Positions 24,505-31,401 of a stretch of 64,000 nucleotides of DNA are shown piece after piece. The stretch covers positions 1-64,000 of the forward strand of contig JAILEU010000079.1 in the NCBI GenBank assembly GCA_024697785.1, written 5' to 3'. Under the pieces are notes generated by a model. That model did not search any database and was not told the origin of the DNA. It was given only the letters and a program-made list of their open reading frames with translations. The translations under genes were made by a program, and so were the position numbers. The DNA is from Bacteroidaceae bacterium. GTDB lineage: Bacteria > Bacteroidota > Bacteroidia > Bacteroidales > Bacteroidaceae. Each line of letters opens with the position of its first letter. The first letter of the stretch is position 1.

Positions 24505-24520
24505 GGCGGCTATAGCCGCC
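24505..24520 (+). terminator. Intergenic hairpin GGCGGC-TATA-GCCGCC
   Basis: Perfect 6-bp GC stem two bases after the preceding stop codon, with a weak CTTCTT tail. Same class as hairpins after other genes of this phage. Confidence 0.5.
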
Positions 24521-24534
24521 CTTCTTGGTGGGTT

Positions 24535-24825
24535 ACAAACGTTTGTTTAAGCCCAAACGGCTCAAGCAAGCGTTGTTTTATTTTTATCCAAGGGGTCTAT
24601 CTCTCTGTTTGTACAAAGTTACGGCGTCCGGCTGACACGTCCAAAAGGGTCTGAATAAACGTTGTAGGGAACCCACCATTTTTTCTGCGAAAAAATCGTT
24701 ACCCCTTCAAAGTTTCTTCAGCTTCCTTTTGGAGCCAGTCAGCCGGAGGTAAGGAACGGTAGCGCAGCGGCATAAGCCGCCACGCTACCGTCCCTTACTG
24801 GCGCCGTTGTCTCTGTACAAACAGA
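24535..24825 (+). ncRNA. Candidate structured RNA or leader in the 24.5-24.9 kb gap
   Basis: The gap 24503-24890 has no gene but dense pairing. ACAAACGTTTGT is a perfect palindrome (24535-24546). TCTGTTTGTACA (24604-24615) pairs with 24814-24825, enclosing CCGGCTGAC (24628-24636) with 24738-24746, and CCAAAAGG (24641-24648) with 24725-24732. A 16-bp hairpin with one mismatch (24749-24764 with 24783-24798) has an inner GCGGC/GCCGC stem. GGAGCCAGT (24731-24739) can instead pair with ACTGGCGCC (24797-24805), competing with the long stem. This looks like an RNA switch or a noncoding RNA; expression is not shown. Confidence 0.45.
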
Positions 24826-24890
24826 TGAGAACGTCCGTGTTTGAATCTGTTAGTTTATTTATTGTTTAACCCTTTAATACCTCAAAAACT

Positions 24891-25109
24891 ATGGTAAACA
24901 AAAGGAACCGCGCTCAGCTGGAAGTTGCGCCCAGCAAGTTCTATGTGATTTCGGGACATCAGGACTGGCCCGAAACGTTCTACATGGTCTTCTTCTCGGA
25001 GAAGGAGGCAAACGAGGCCGCAGAAGCCGAGGCAGACAACAACTGTTGGTGCTACGTGGCTACGTCGTTGCCTAAGTCAAACAAGCCGTATCACGAGATA
25101 TGCGCTTGA
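24891..25109 (+). CDS. Small phage protein
   Basis: 72 residues: an FYVISGHQDW strand region, then a helix rich in Glu/Ala (SEKEANEAAEAEADNN) and a CWCYVATSL segment. Not recognised; two-layer small host-takeover type proteins often look like this. Start follows the leader TTTAACCCTTTAATACCTC, similar to that before the genes at 25179 and 50220, which supports it. It may be controlled by the structured RNA upstream. Confidence 0.55.
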   Translation: MVNKRNRAQLEVAPSKFYVISGHQDWPETFYMVFFSEKEANEAAEAEADNNCWCYVATSLPKSNKPYHEICA

Positions 25110-25119
25110 CACATCCGGA

Positions 25120-25140
25120 GGGCAGCCGCAAGGCTGTCCC
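25120..25140 (+). terminator. Intergenic hairpin between small genes
   Basis: GGGCAGCC-GCAA-GGCTGTCCC, 8-bp stem with one bulge, 10 bases after the preceding stop. Confidence 0.5.
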
Positions 25141-25178
25141 CTTCATTTCCTTTCGTTCAACATTTAAACCTCAATCAT

Positions 25179-25442
25179 ATGGAAAAAACATTCTCAACCA
25201 TCAACGATTTCGTCACAGTAACCGAAACCCACTACCACGTCTGCTTCAACGGGTGGACACGCGCGACAAAGAAATCTGTCACCTACGCTTCCTTCAGGGA
25301 TGCTTACGAGGCATTCGTCGAAGGGCGCATGAGAGCGGTCAGGAAGAACATTGAATCCAGGAGGGACAGGTTCTCCATTCAGATCAGCTGGGACATGCCA
25401 GTCATCGGCAAGTACGACCACAAGCACAGCTTCGTAGGTTGA
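25179..25442 (+). CDS. Small phage protein
   Basis: 87 residues, unknown. A TETHYHVCFNGW segment and a YASFRDAYEAFVEGRMRAVRKNIESRRDRF helix are visible. It shares with its upstream neighbour the motif of an aromatic beta strand followed by a charged helix, so the two may be diverged relatives. Leader TTTAAACCTCAATCAT supports the start. It is the last rightward gene and is followed by a strong terminator. Confidence 0.55.
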   Translation: MEKTFSTINDFVTVTETHYHVCFNGWTRATKKSVTYASFRDAYEAFVEGRMRAVRKNIESRRDRFSIQISWDMPVIGKYDHKHSFVG

Positions 25443-25448
25443 GACAGG

Positions 25449-25477
25449 GAGGCGGCCGCAAGGCCGTCTCTTTTTTT
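25449..25477 (+). terminator. Terminator of the rightward small-gene cluster
   Basis: GAGGCGGCC-GCAA-GGCCGTCTC (9-bp stem with one G-T pair) followed by T7. Confidence 0.88.
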
Positions 25478-25635
25478 GTTCGACAGGGTGAAACAAAAAT
25501 GAACGGCGCTACTGGTAAGGCAAAGGAAAAGCCCGTGCAGCGCCGCTCACCTCAAAAACTGCGACAAAAATAGGGAGAATATCCCGGTTGGCCAAACATT
25601 GACGCGAAAAAAAGCTGAGCCTATGCTGCAGAACA

Positions 25636-25664
25636 TAAAAGCCCCGGCGCAATGGCGTCGGAGC
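25636..25664 (-). terminator. Terminator after the DUF5053-like gene
   Basis: On the minus strand a GC-rich imperfect stem (25641-25650 with 25655-25664) is followed by TTTTATG. The 16-bp word TATGCTGCAGAACATA (25622-25637) overlaps its tail. Confidence 0.55.
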
Positions 25665-25704
25665 TTCTCCCGGGCATGGGTGTGATAAGATGATGCCTGA
25701 AGTG

Positions 25705-26145
25705 TCAAACAAGGCGGGTGCCCAGGAGTGTACGTCCAAGGTCATGCAGGGCATCCTGCACCATCTTCGCCTCTTCGGAGGTGAAATGTGCTTCGCGCCC
25801 GTTCACCTTGTGACCGCAGAGACGCTGCGACAGCCACGACTTGCTCTTTCCGCAACGCCCTGCAATATAGCTCAGCGACACGGCCTGCGGCACGTCGCCC
25901 AGCTTGCGGCGCATGGCTTCGGCACGGAGGTCGGCGATGTCTTCGTCGATGGCGGACAGGATGCGGTAGTGGTCTTCAACGCTCTCCCTGGTGTAGGCTT
26001 CCAACTCTTCGGGGGTCATGGCGGATTCTACTTCAAGCTGGTACTGTTTGGCTGCTTCCTTCTCTTCGGGAGTTACGGCGCGGTCATACCGCTCCATGAT
26101 CTTCTTCATGGTCGGGTTTTGAATTTGGTCATGTAAGTTTCTCAT
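25705..26145 (-). CDS. DUF5053-like DNA-binding protein
   Basis: 146 residues. The N-terminal 75 residues form a charged helix bundle. The C-terminus (VSLSYIAGRCGKSKSWLSQRLCGHKVNGREAHFTSEEAKMVQDALHDL) has a helix-turn-helix look: SYIAGRCGKSKSWLSQRL reads as the two DNA-contacting helices. Proteins of this kind are widespread in Bacteroidetes phages and integrative elements and are probably transcription regulators. The gene follows a 66-residue gene on the same leftward unit, from which it is separated by a hairpin. Confidence 0.65.
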   Translation of the reverse strand: MRNLHDQIQNPTMKKIMERYDRAVTPEEKEAAKQYQLEVESAMTPEELEAYTRESVEDHYRILSAIDEDIADLRAEAMRRKLGDVPQAVSLSYIAGRCGKSKSWLSQRLCGHKVNGREAHFTSEEAKMVQDALHDLGRTLLGTRLV

Positions 26146-26170
26146 TGCTTTTCTTTTTATGGTTTTTTGT

Positions 26171-26194
26171 GGGCAGCCCCTACGGGGCCGCCCC
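26171..26194 (-). terminator. Intergenic hairpin before the DUF5053-like gene
   Basis: Minus-strand GGGCGGCCCC-GTAG-GGGCTGCCC-type stem between two co-directional genes, followed by ACAAAAAACC. It fits the intergenic hairpin class of this phage. Confidence 0.5.
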
Positions 26195-26199
26195 TGTGA

Positions 26200-26400
26200 T
26201 TACTTCTCTTCGTCTTCGTCTTCTCCTTCAAGCGGTATTCCCAGACCCTTCAGGGCTTCATCGACAATCTTCCAGCGCTCGAGGTAGTAGTTTATGAGCT
26301 TGTTTCTCGTTTTCTCGGATATCCCCTTTTGATTGGCAATACCAGCGAGGAGATTCTCGATGTACCTCTTGTAGGCTAAGGCTTCTTCTTTGGTAGGCAT
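26200..26400 (-). CDS. Small charged phage protein
   Basis: 66 residues, mostly helical and acidic at the end (EGEDEDEEK). The segment KEEALAYKRYIENLLAGIANQKGISEKTRNKLINYYLERW resembles two helices of a small regulator or adaptor, but no family is recognised. The start at 26400 is chosen because an upstream in-frame start at 26478 would lie in the promoter's -33 box. It opens a two-gene leftward unit with the DUF5053-like gene. Confidence 0.55.
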   Translation of the reverse strand: MPTKEEALAYKRYIENLLAGIANQKGISEKTRNKLINYYLERWKIVDEALKGLGIPLEGEDEDEEK

Positions 26401-26448
26401 TGTTTCGTTGCTTTGAGGTTTGACACTTATGTTGTTCTTATCACGTTG

Positions 26449-26480
26449 CAAAGATAATAAACTTTTGTTTATTGACAAAG
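26449..26480 (-). promoter_or_regulatory. Promoter of the 66-aa / DUF5053-like unit
   Basis: Minus strand CTTTG (26476-26480), a 19-bp spacer and TATCTTTG (26449-26456), 49 bases upstream of the start codon. Confidence 0.75.
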
Positions 26481-26519
26481 AAAAAACCGATATTTTTTTC
26501 AGAAAAGCCGATTTTTTAA

Positions 26520-27117
26520 CATTTCAGGGATGGATGCTACCTAAGCGGGTAGAGAGGACGCTGCGCCGACCGAGCGCGCCCCGTTCAGCAAGCTGGGCGT
26601 GTCGCGCTCCGTCGGTGCAGCTTAAAAGCGGTGTCATCGAGCGCAGCGAACCCCGATTTCGCTCCGCGATGCTCTGCGAAATTGGATTTCGCTACGCACG
26701 ATGCGTTTTGAGGGCGCGTTTTGGGGCGTGGGGCGGCTCTCGGGGCGGTAGGGCGGCGGGGCGGCGGCGTTACATATAACAGCACAAAGGCTTTTCGGCC
26801 GAAGCCGTCCGAGAGGGCGGCGCGCGGTTCCGTGCGGTAACAAGGGAAGAATCCGTTCTTCCCTTGACCCTTCCGGTTTTAAACACAGCCCGTTAAAGTG
26901 CGCCAACGTGGGAATAAGGCGCGAAAGCCAGGAAAGCGGTTCCCGGGGCATCGGAAACCGCATGAAAAAGGCAGGACAGCACGTGTCCCGCCCGCTCAGT
27001 CAAACAATGAAAGAGAACTGTATCCGGCGGCCTGCATCGCTGCTGTCCGCCGGCAGGGGTTACAACCCAACACACACATGAATTATCCTGAATCCAATTA
27101 CCATAAAAGATTATACG
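26520..27117. other. Gene-free, GC-rich structured region
   Basis: No convincing gene in about 600 bases. CTGCGCCGACCGAGCGCG (26561-26578) pairs with 26603-26620 at 16 of 18 positions. CAAGGGAAGAA (26841-26851) forms a perfect 11-bp hairpin with 26856-26866, and CCGGCGG/CCGCCGG stems lie near 27023 and 27048. Composition is shifted to runs such as GGGCGGCGGGGCGGCGGCG. It follows the leftward head operon, so it would be a long 3' UTR or a separate RNA. Confidence 0.4.
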
Positions 27118-27927
27118 TTATTTCTGCAAGGCTCGTTTAGCATCTTCCGCCCTGCGGATGGTCTCATCCATGCTGAAGAGGGCGTCGTAGAGAAGGCCGC
27201 GACGGACGGCGTCTGCCTTTGTCATGTCACCGTCGGCCAGGGCGTTGATGACACGCTGCTGCTCTTCAAAGACATTGCCTCCTGAGGCGCCACCGCTGAA
27301 GACACGCGGAAACAGCTGGCGGATGGCAGACAGGCAACCGCACCAGTACCAGAACATCACTGTCTGGCGTTCCTTGGACAGACGTGAGAGACGGCGGGCG
27401 TCACGCTCAATGAGCGACGGGTCGAAGTGTTGACGACGGTGCCACAGGCAGGCCAACAGGCGCGGGAGGGCCTGCAGGTCGCTGGAGGTGAGCTGAGACA
27501 TGTAGGTGTGGGCATAAACAAACTGGTCGTAGGTGAGGCGGTCAAGCACGTCGCCGGGGCCAAAGAAGGGAAACAGGCCGTCGGTCAGGTGTGGATAGGG
27601 GTCTCGGGTGAGACCTGAGACAACAATATAGGTGCCTGGCTTTTCCTCAATCTCGCCGAAGAGGAAATCATAGACGGAGATGAGTCGGGCCATCTCGTCG
27701 GTGGTGATGGTGCCGCGACGATGACGCCAGACGAAGCGGAAAGTGTCGTCCCCAACCTTACGCGTGATACGCAGTGCTAGCAGGTTGAGGACGAGATAGA
27801 GCTTGACCGTCTCGACTGGGAGCGAGCTGGAGACAAGACGGGCAATGAGCTCGAGCTGGGCAGCGCTGAACTCCTGCCATTCGGACGGCAATTGTACGGT
27901 CTTGGAACCTATGACAACGGGACGCAT
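27118..27927 (-). CDS. Phage protein at the end of the head operon
   Basis: 269 residues, no named family. It begins MRPVVIGSKTVQLPSEWQEFSAAQLELIARL, a pattern seen in Bacteroidetes phage proteins downstream of the portal gene. It is helical throughout with several Trp/Tyr (FWYWCGCLSAIRQLF), and ends in a charged helix. It follows the 302-residue gene by three bases. Possible neck or tail-chaperone role, by place only. Confidence 0.5.
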   Translation of the reverse strand: MRPVVIGSKTVQLPSEWQEFSAAQLELIARLVSSSLPVETVKLYLVLNLLALRITRKVGDDTFRFVWRHRRGTITTDEMARLISVYDFLFGEIEEKPGTYIVVSGLTRDPYPHLTDGLFPFFGPGDVLDRLTYDQFVYAHTYMSQLTSSDLQALPRLLACLWHRRQHFDPSLIERDARRLSRLSKERQTVMFWYWCGCLSAIRQLFPRVFSGGASGGNVFEEQQRVINALADGDMTKADAVRRGLLYDALFSMDETIRRAEDAKRALQK

Positions 27928-27930
27928 GAC

Positions 27931-28839
27931 TTATCCATAGAGGTTGAAGATTCGTTTGCCAGGACCGTTCCAGTCGTCGGCGATGGACGAGGGCTGGACG
28001 TCGAGCTCCTCGGCATGAGCCTCGATGAAGGCCGTGACGCTAGCGAGGGCAGCGTCGGCCATCTCGCCATACCAGTTACCGTCGCCTTCAGCATCATCGA
28101 AGAGCGGACGTACGACGGGATGCCATTCGACGACGTCAACGCGACTTCGCTGCTGGCGGGTGGTCTTGCTGGTGTGGAGCTGGGCACAGCGGTAGATGAC
28201 GTAGGGCTTACAGAGGTCGGCAAGAGCCGTGATGGTCTCCGTACGCTCAGACTGCAGCAGCCGAGCGAAGAGCGACTGGCCGATGCTGGCAGCAAGACGC
28301 TCCTGAACGCCACGCATCAGAGGCAGCAGGTCGAAGAATGCCACGTAGTCACCCTGAAGACTGACGTAACTCTCGAAGGTCTCGATATCTGCCACAAGCA
28401 TGCGCTGCAGTTGTACCAGCATGGGGCAGCCTGAGCGGTCATAGACTGCCGATGCCAGGGCATAGCGGATAAGGTCGCTCAGGGCGGCCATGCCGCGAAG
28501 TATCAGGCTGCGTTTCGCTGCGGCAATCTTCGCGTCGCTGGCCGGACTGCGCTTCCCTTGGTCGTTCTGAACGGTGATGCCGCTGTCACCGATGCTGATG
28601 CTCATCTCGTCGGCCGAGAGTGCCACGGCCAATGGACCGACGGCACGGCGGGCATGGCCCCAGAATACAACGTCCGTTTCGGGAACCAGGTCAAGGTAGG
28701 CAGCGCTGAAATAGCGGAGCAGATAGATGTTCCAGGCGCTGTCGATATACGGCAGCAGCGACGACCAGGGAATGCTTGCGTTGATCTTGACAACAGAGCG
28801 AAGATCCTCCGCGTCGGCGAATAGGGTGATGCTTGTCAT
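27931..28839 (-). CDS. Putative head-tail connector protein (DUF6712-like)
   Basis: 302 residues. Sequence features (N-terminal TSITLFADAEDLRSVVKINASIPWSSLLPYIDSAWNIYL, helical core with CPMLVQLQRML) resemble DUF6712 proteins of Bacteroidetes prophages, which sit next to portal genes. It overlaps the portal stop by ATGA (four bases). The family name is from memory of pattern and place; a structural role in the connector is inferred. Confidence 0.5.
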   Translation of the reverse strand: MTSITLFADAEDLRSVVKINASIPWSSLLPYIDSAWNIYLLRYFSAAYLDLVPETDVVFWGHARRAVGPLAVALSADEMSISIGDSGITVQNDQGKRSPASDAKIAAAKRSLILRGMAALSDLIRYALASAVYDRSGCPMLVQLQRMLVADIETFESYVSLQGDYVAFFDLLPLMRGVQERLAASIGQSLFARLLQSERTETITALADLCKPYVIYRCAQLHTSKTTRQQRSRVDVVEWHPVVRPLFDDAEGDGNWYGEMADAALASVTAFIEAHAEELDVQPSSIADDWNGPGKRIFNLYG

Positions 28840-30254
28840 GAGTCGTGAGTGTCTTGGTTGGTATCAGGGCGAATGCCCTTCTGTTTGACGGCGCCGCTGT
28901 TGGCGTCGAGCACAGTGAGCTGCAGGTTGGCGATGGCAAACTCGAGGTCGGCATCCCAGCCGTTCATTGACTTGGCGAAGTAGAGAGGCTGAACCACCAG
29001 CTGCTGGAGGTACTTGCTCAGCGCCTGCTGGATGGTGAACAACTCGCGGGCCTCGGTGCCGTTGATGGTCTTACTCTTGCCAGGGCTGTTGCCGAGGATG
29101 CTGCTGTGTACGCCCATGCCATAGCAGAGCACATTACTGCTCTCCTCGCTGTCCTCGATGTAGTCGCCGCCCTTCTGTTTGTCATCGACGTTATCAATGA
29201 TGATATCCTTCATCTCGCCGCCCTTCATCTGATTGTACTCGAAGGGACTGAGGATGCCGGTACCGGCATTTTCCTCTCCGGCAAGGAAACTGTCAATGTC
29301 CTTCAGGAATTTTGTGCGGACAGCTTTCTTCTTATCGGGCGTGTCTGCTCCGTGGTCCTTGTAGAGCTTCTCGTAATAGCTATCGCGGATATAGACGATG
29401 TGGCGAGGCACCATCTCGTTATGGATAAGGGCTTTCTTGAAGGTGATGATGCTGTTTGAGAAGTCATACCATCCGCTGTCGAATATCGACCACCAGTAGG
29501 GATGAGCGTAGTAGAACCTGCCGCTCGTGGGCAGCGAGAGCATCTGCACCAGACGGCGCTCGCCTGTGGGCTTCTGCTCGCCGTTGTCGTCGGGTACCAT
29601 GCCCATGTGGCGCTTCAGGTCGTAGAGCGGGAAGTTGCGGTCGAGCAGGGGAGTGGCCAGGGTTTCCGTATAGCTCTTGCGCGCCCAGTCGTCACAATAA
29701 CCATGGTAACCAATGTGACCCTTCTTATCCATCCGGCTGATCAAGCTGTAGCAGGTCTCACGCGAACGCATCTGAACCAGGCGATGACCGTCGGTGTTGC
29801 GGTCGAAGATATACTCCACAAACGCATCGCCAAAAATGCGCAGGTCGTTGATGAGCTCCAGGATGAAGCGGTTGACATCGTTGTGCTCCAGAAAGTCGAA
29901 CACCTCAGGCGCCTCGCTGCGCAGCACCTCGTCGACGTGAATCTTGCCGTCATCGGCACGATGACGACGCAGCACCTGAACACCCTCACCATAGGCAATG
30001 GCAGTTTTGAAATCGAGGTTGCTTGAAACAGTGACGTTGCTGCCCGACTTGCGGATGATGTCGAGAGGCAGCGTGTTACTGCCGCCGTCGCGGGGGACGA
30101 AGTCAATCTCCTTGTTGAGGTTCTTCGGCGTCACCTTGAATCCAGCGACGTCGAAGTCCATGATGGTGTCCGAGGTGTCAAAACCAAGCACCACCGAGTT
30201 GCTCTTGCCGAGCAACACGTATTGGCCGAAATCTTCTATGTGGGAGTGTCTCAT
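28836..30254 (-). CDS. Portal protein
   Basis: 472 residues. The portal forms the dodecameric ring at the capsid vertex through which DNA enters and leaves. Supporting traits are length, the place downstream of terminase, and a pattern of an alpha/beta wing (LDFKTAIAYGEGVQVLRRH, LINDLRIFGDAFVEYIFDRN) with a long stem helix near GVHSSILGNSPGKSKTINGTEARELFTIQQALSKYLQQLVVQPL, typical of phage portals. The last 40 residues are likely flexible. Overlap by four bases with the DUF6712-like gene indicates a coupled head operon. Confidence 0.75.
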   Translation of the reverse strand: MRHSHIEDFGQYVLLGKSNSVVLGFDTSDTIMDFDVAGFKVTPKNLNKEIDFVPRDGGSNTLPLDIIRKSGSNVTVSSNLDFKTAIAYGEGVQVLRRHRADDGKIHVDEVLRSEAPEVFDFLEHNDVNRFILELINDLRIFGDAFVEYIFDRNTDGHRLVQMRSRETCYSLISRMDKKGHIGYHGYCDDWARKSYTETLATPLLDRNFPLYDLKRHMGMVPDDNGEQKPTGERRLVQMLSLPTSGRFYYAHPYWWSIFDSGWYDFSNSIITFKKALIHNEMVPRHIVYIRDSYYEKLYKDHGADTPDKKKAVRTKFLKDIDSFLAGEENAGTGILSPFEYNQMKGGEMKDIIIDNVDDKQKGGDYIEDSEESSNVLCYGMGVHSSILGNSPGKSKTINGTEARELFTIQQALSKYLQQLVVQPLYFAKSMNGWDADLEFAIANLQLTVLDANSGAVKQKGIRPDTNQDTHDS

Positions 30255-30256
30255 TG

Positions 30257-30526
30257 TTAATGATAGACTTTCTTGTGGTTGAACTCAGTAATCAGGCACG
30301 TCCTCACCTTGCGGGGGTGGAGGGTGTGGGGTGGCTGGATGTTGACCGTCCCGCCGCTGCTGTGGCGCGAGGTAAGGGAACAGCCCGTCCACGTGATAAA
30401 CGCCCGGTCGCTCCGGCTGAAGAAAGTGAGCGAAAACCGCACTGGTCGACCATCTGGCCTGAGACTGGCCATATCTTCCAACATCTTCTGATATTTGATG
30501 AAGTGTTCATTCATCGCGGGATGCAT
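30257..30526 (-). CDS. Small phage protein between spanin and portal genes
   Basis: 89 residues (85 if ATG at 30514 is used), basic, with VRFSLTFFSRSDRAFITWTGCSLTS and RKVRTCLITEFNHKKVYH segments predicting a small beta protein. It overlaps the end of the putative spanin gene and stops two bases before the portal start. Unknown family. Compact placement supports coding. Confidence 0.55.
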   Translation of the reverse strand: MHPAMNEHFIKYQKMLEDMASLRPDGRPVRFSLTFFSRSDRAFITWTGCSLTSRHSSGGTVNIQPPHTLHPRKVRTCLITEFNHKKVYH

Positions 30527-31097
30527 ATTGGGCTATACGGCACAGCAGCTTAAAAAGCAGGGCCACTATAATGGACAACAATATGAAAAGCACAAAACCC
30601 ATCAGCCAGGCCACCGCACGCGAAAGGCCGCCTTTCATAGGGTCGTCTTCTGAAAAAGAAGAGGCTGCCGAGGAAAGGGTGTCGGCGTTGATGAAAAGCG
30701 ATGTGTCAACAGCTGCAGATGTGGAGAGCGACATAGTCTCGGACGCCGACTGTTCTACCGTCAACACCGACCGCTGCGACTGCGAGGTGTCGTGGCGTGA
30801 GGTGGTGCGGTGCCGGACGGCAGACGTCAGAACCACACGGCCACCCAGCGTGTCCCACGTCAGCGCCAGACTGTCCATTTCGGACATCTGTTCATCACGG
30901 ACTGTGTACGCGCTGTCATCTGTTATAGCAAGAAGAGCGGATAGGGCGCGAATGCTATCGGTGGCCGATTCTATATGAGCCGACATGGTCTGAACAGCAT
31001 TGTGCCTCACCGTGTGGCGACGGCTGACACAAGATGCCAACAGCACAAGCAGCATGGCGGTAGCGAAGAGGGGGAGAAGGTTACGGTTCGTCTTCAT
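30507..31097 (-). CDS. Putative unimolecular spanin (lipoprotein plus C-terminal TM)
   Basis: 196 residues. The start at 31097 gives a lipoprotein signal with lipobox L-A-S-C (Cys23); longer in-frame starts lack it. A polar periplasmic stretch of about 135 residues rich in Ser/Thr follows. The C-terminus has one transmembrane helix (about 161-186, WLMGFVLFILLSIIVALLFKLL) and a short basic tail. This outer-membrane lipid anchor plus inner-membrane helix is the layout of u-spanins (T1 gp11 type), which fuse the two membranes in the last lysis step. It overlaps the holin gene by 17 bases. Confidence 0.65.
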   Translation of the reverse strand: MKTNRNLLPLFATAMLLVLLASCVSRRHTVRHNAVQTMSAHIESATDSIRALSALLAITDDSAYTVRDEQMSEMDSLALTWDTLGGRVVLTSAVRHRTTSRHDTSQSQRSVLTVEQSASETMSLSTSAAVDTSLFINADTLSSAASSFSEDDPMKGGLSRAVAWLMGFVLFILLSIIVALLFKLLCRIAQYASRDE

Positions 31098-31344
31098 CTT
31101 TCTGGGTAATGGTGACCGACGTGTTGTTGTGCTCAACCTTTGCACCAAGGCCCTTGTCGATGGCGCGGTGAACTTCGTAGAGCGCGGCGAAGGCGAAGAT
31201 TTCGCCCACACCGGCAAAGACGGACGGGTCGATGGCACCCGTGGGAGGCAGCACGAACGAGGCAATGATGAGCCCCAGACTGGCCAGCGAGAACACCTGA
31301 AACAGGATGTCGCGCTTCAATACGGAAATAATCTTCTTGGCCAT
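31081..31344 (-). CDS. Putative holin
   Basis: 87 residues with two hydrophobic helices (FQVFSLASLGLIIASFVL and VFAGVGEIFAFAALYEV) joined by a short turn, and a polar C-terminus (KVEHNNTSVTITQKDEDEP). This hairpin topology and size fit class II holins or pinholins that permeabilise the inner membrane to trigger lysis. The ATG at 31344 is used; a TTG codon two codons upstream is less likely. It is next to the putative spanin gene and downstream of terminase, whereas the endolysin lies 9 kb away. Confidence 0.6.
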   Translation of the reverse strand: MAKKIISVLKRDILFQVFSLASLGLIIASFVLPPTGAIDPSVFAGVGEIFAFAALYEVHRAIDKGLGAKVEHNNTSVTITQKDEDEP

Positions 31345-31401
31345 ACACAACGTTTTTTCTCATACAAAAGTATATACGTAGATAACGCGCGGAAAGGACA
31401 A

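Noticed and set aside
26634-26963. ORFs in the 26.5-27.1 kb desert
   Set aside because: Low-complexity Arg/Pro translations of GC-rich hairpins; no start signals.
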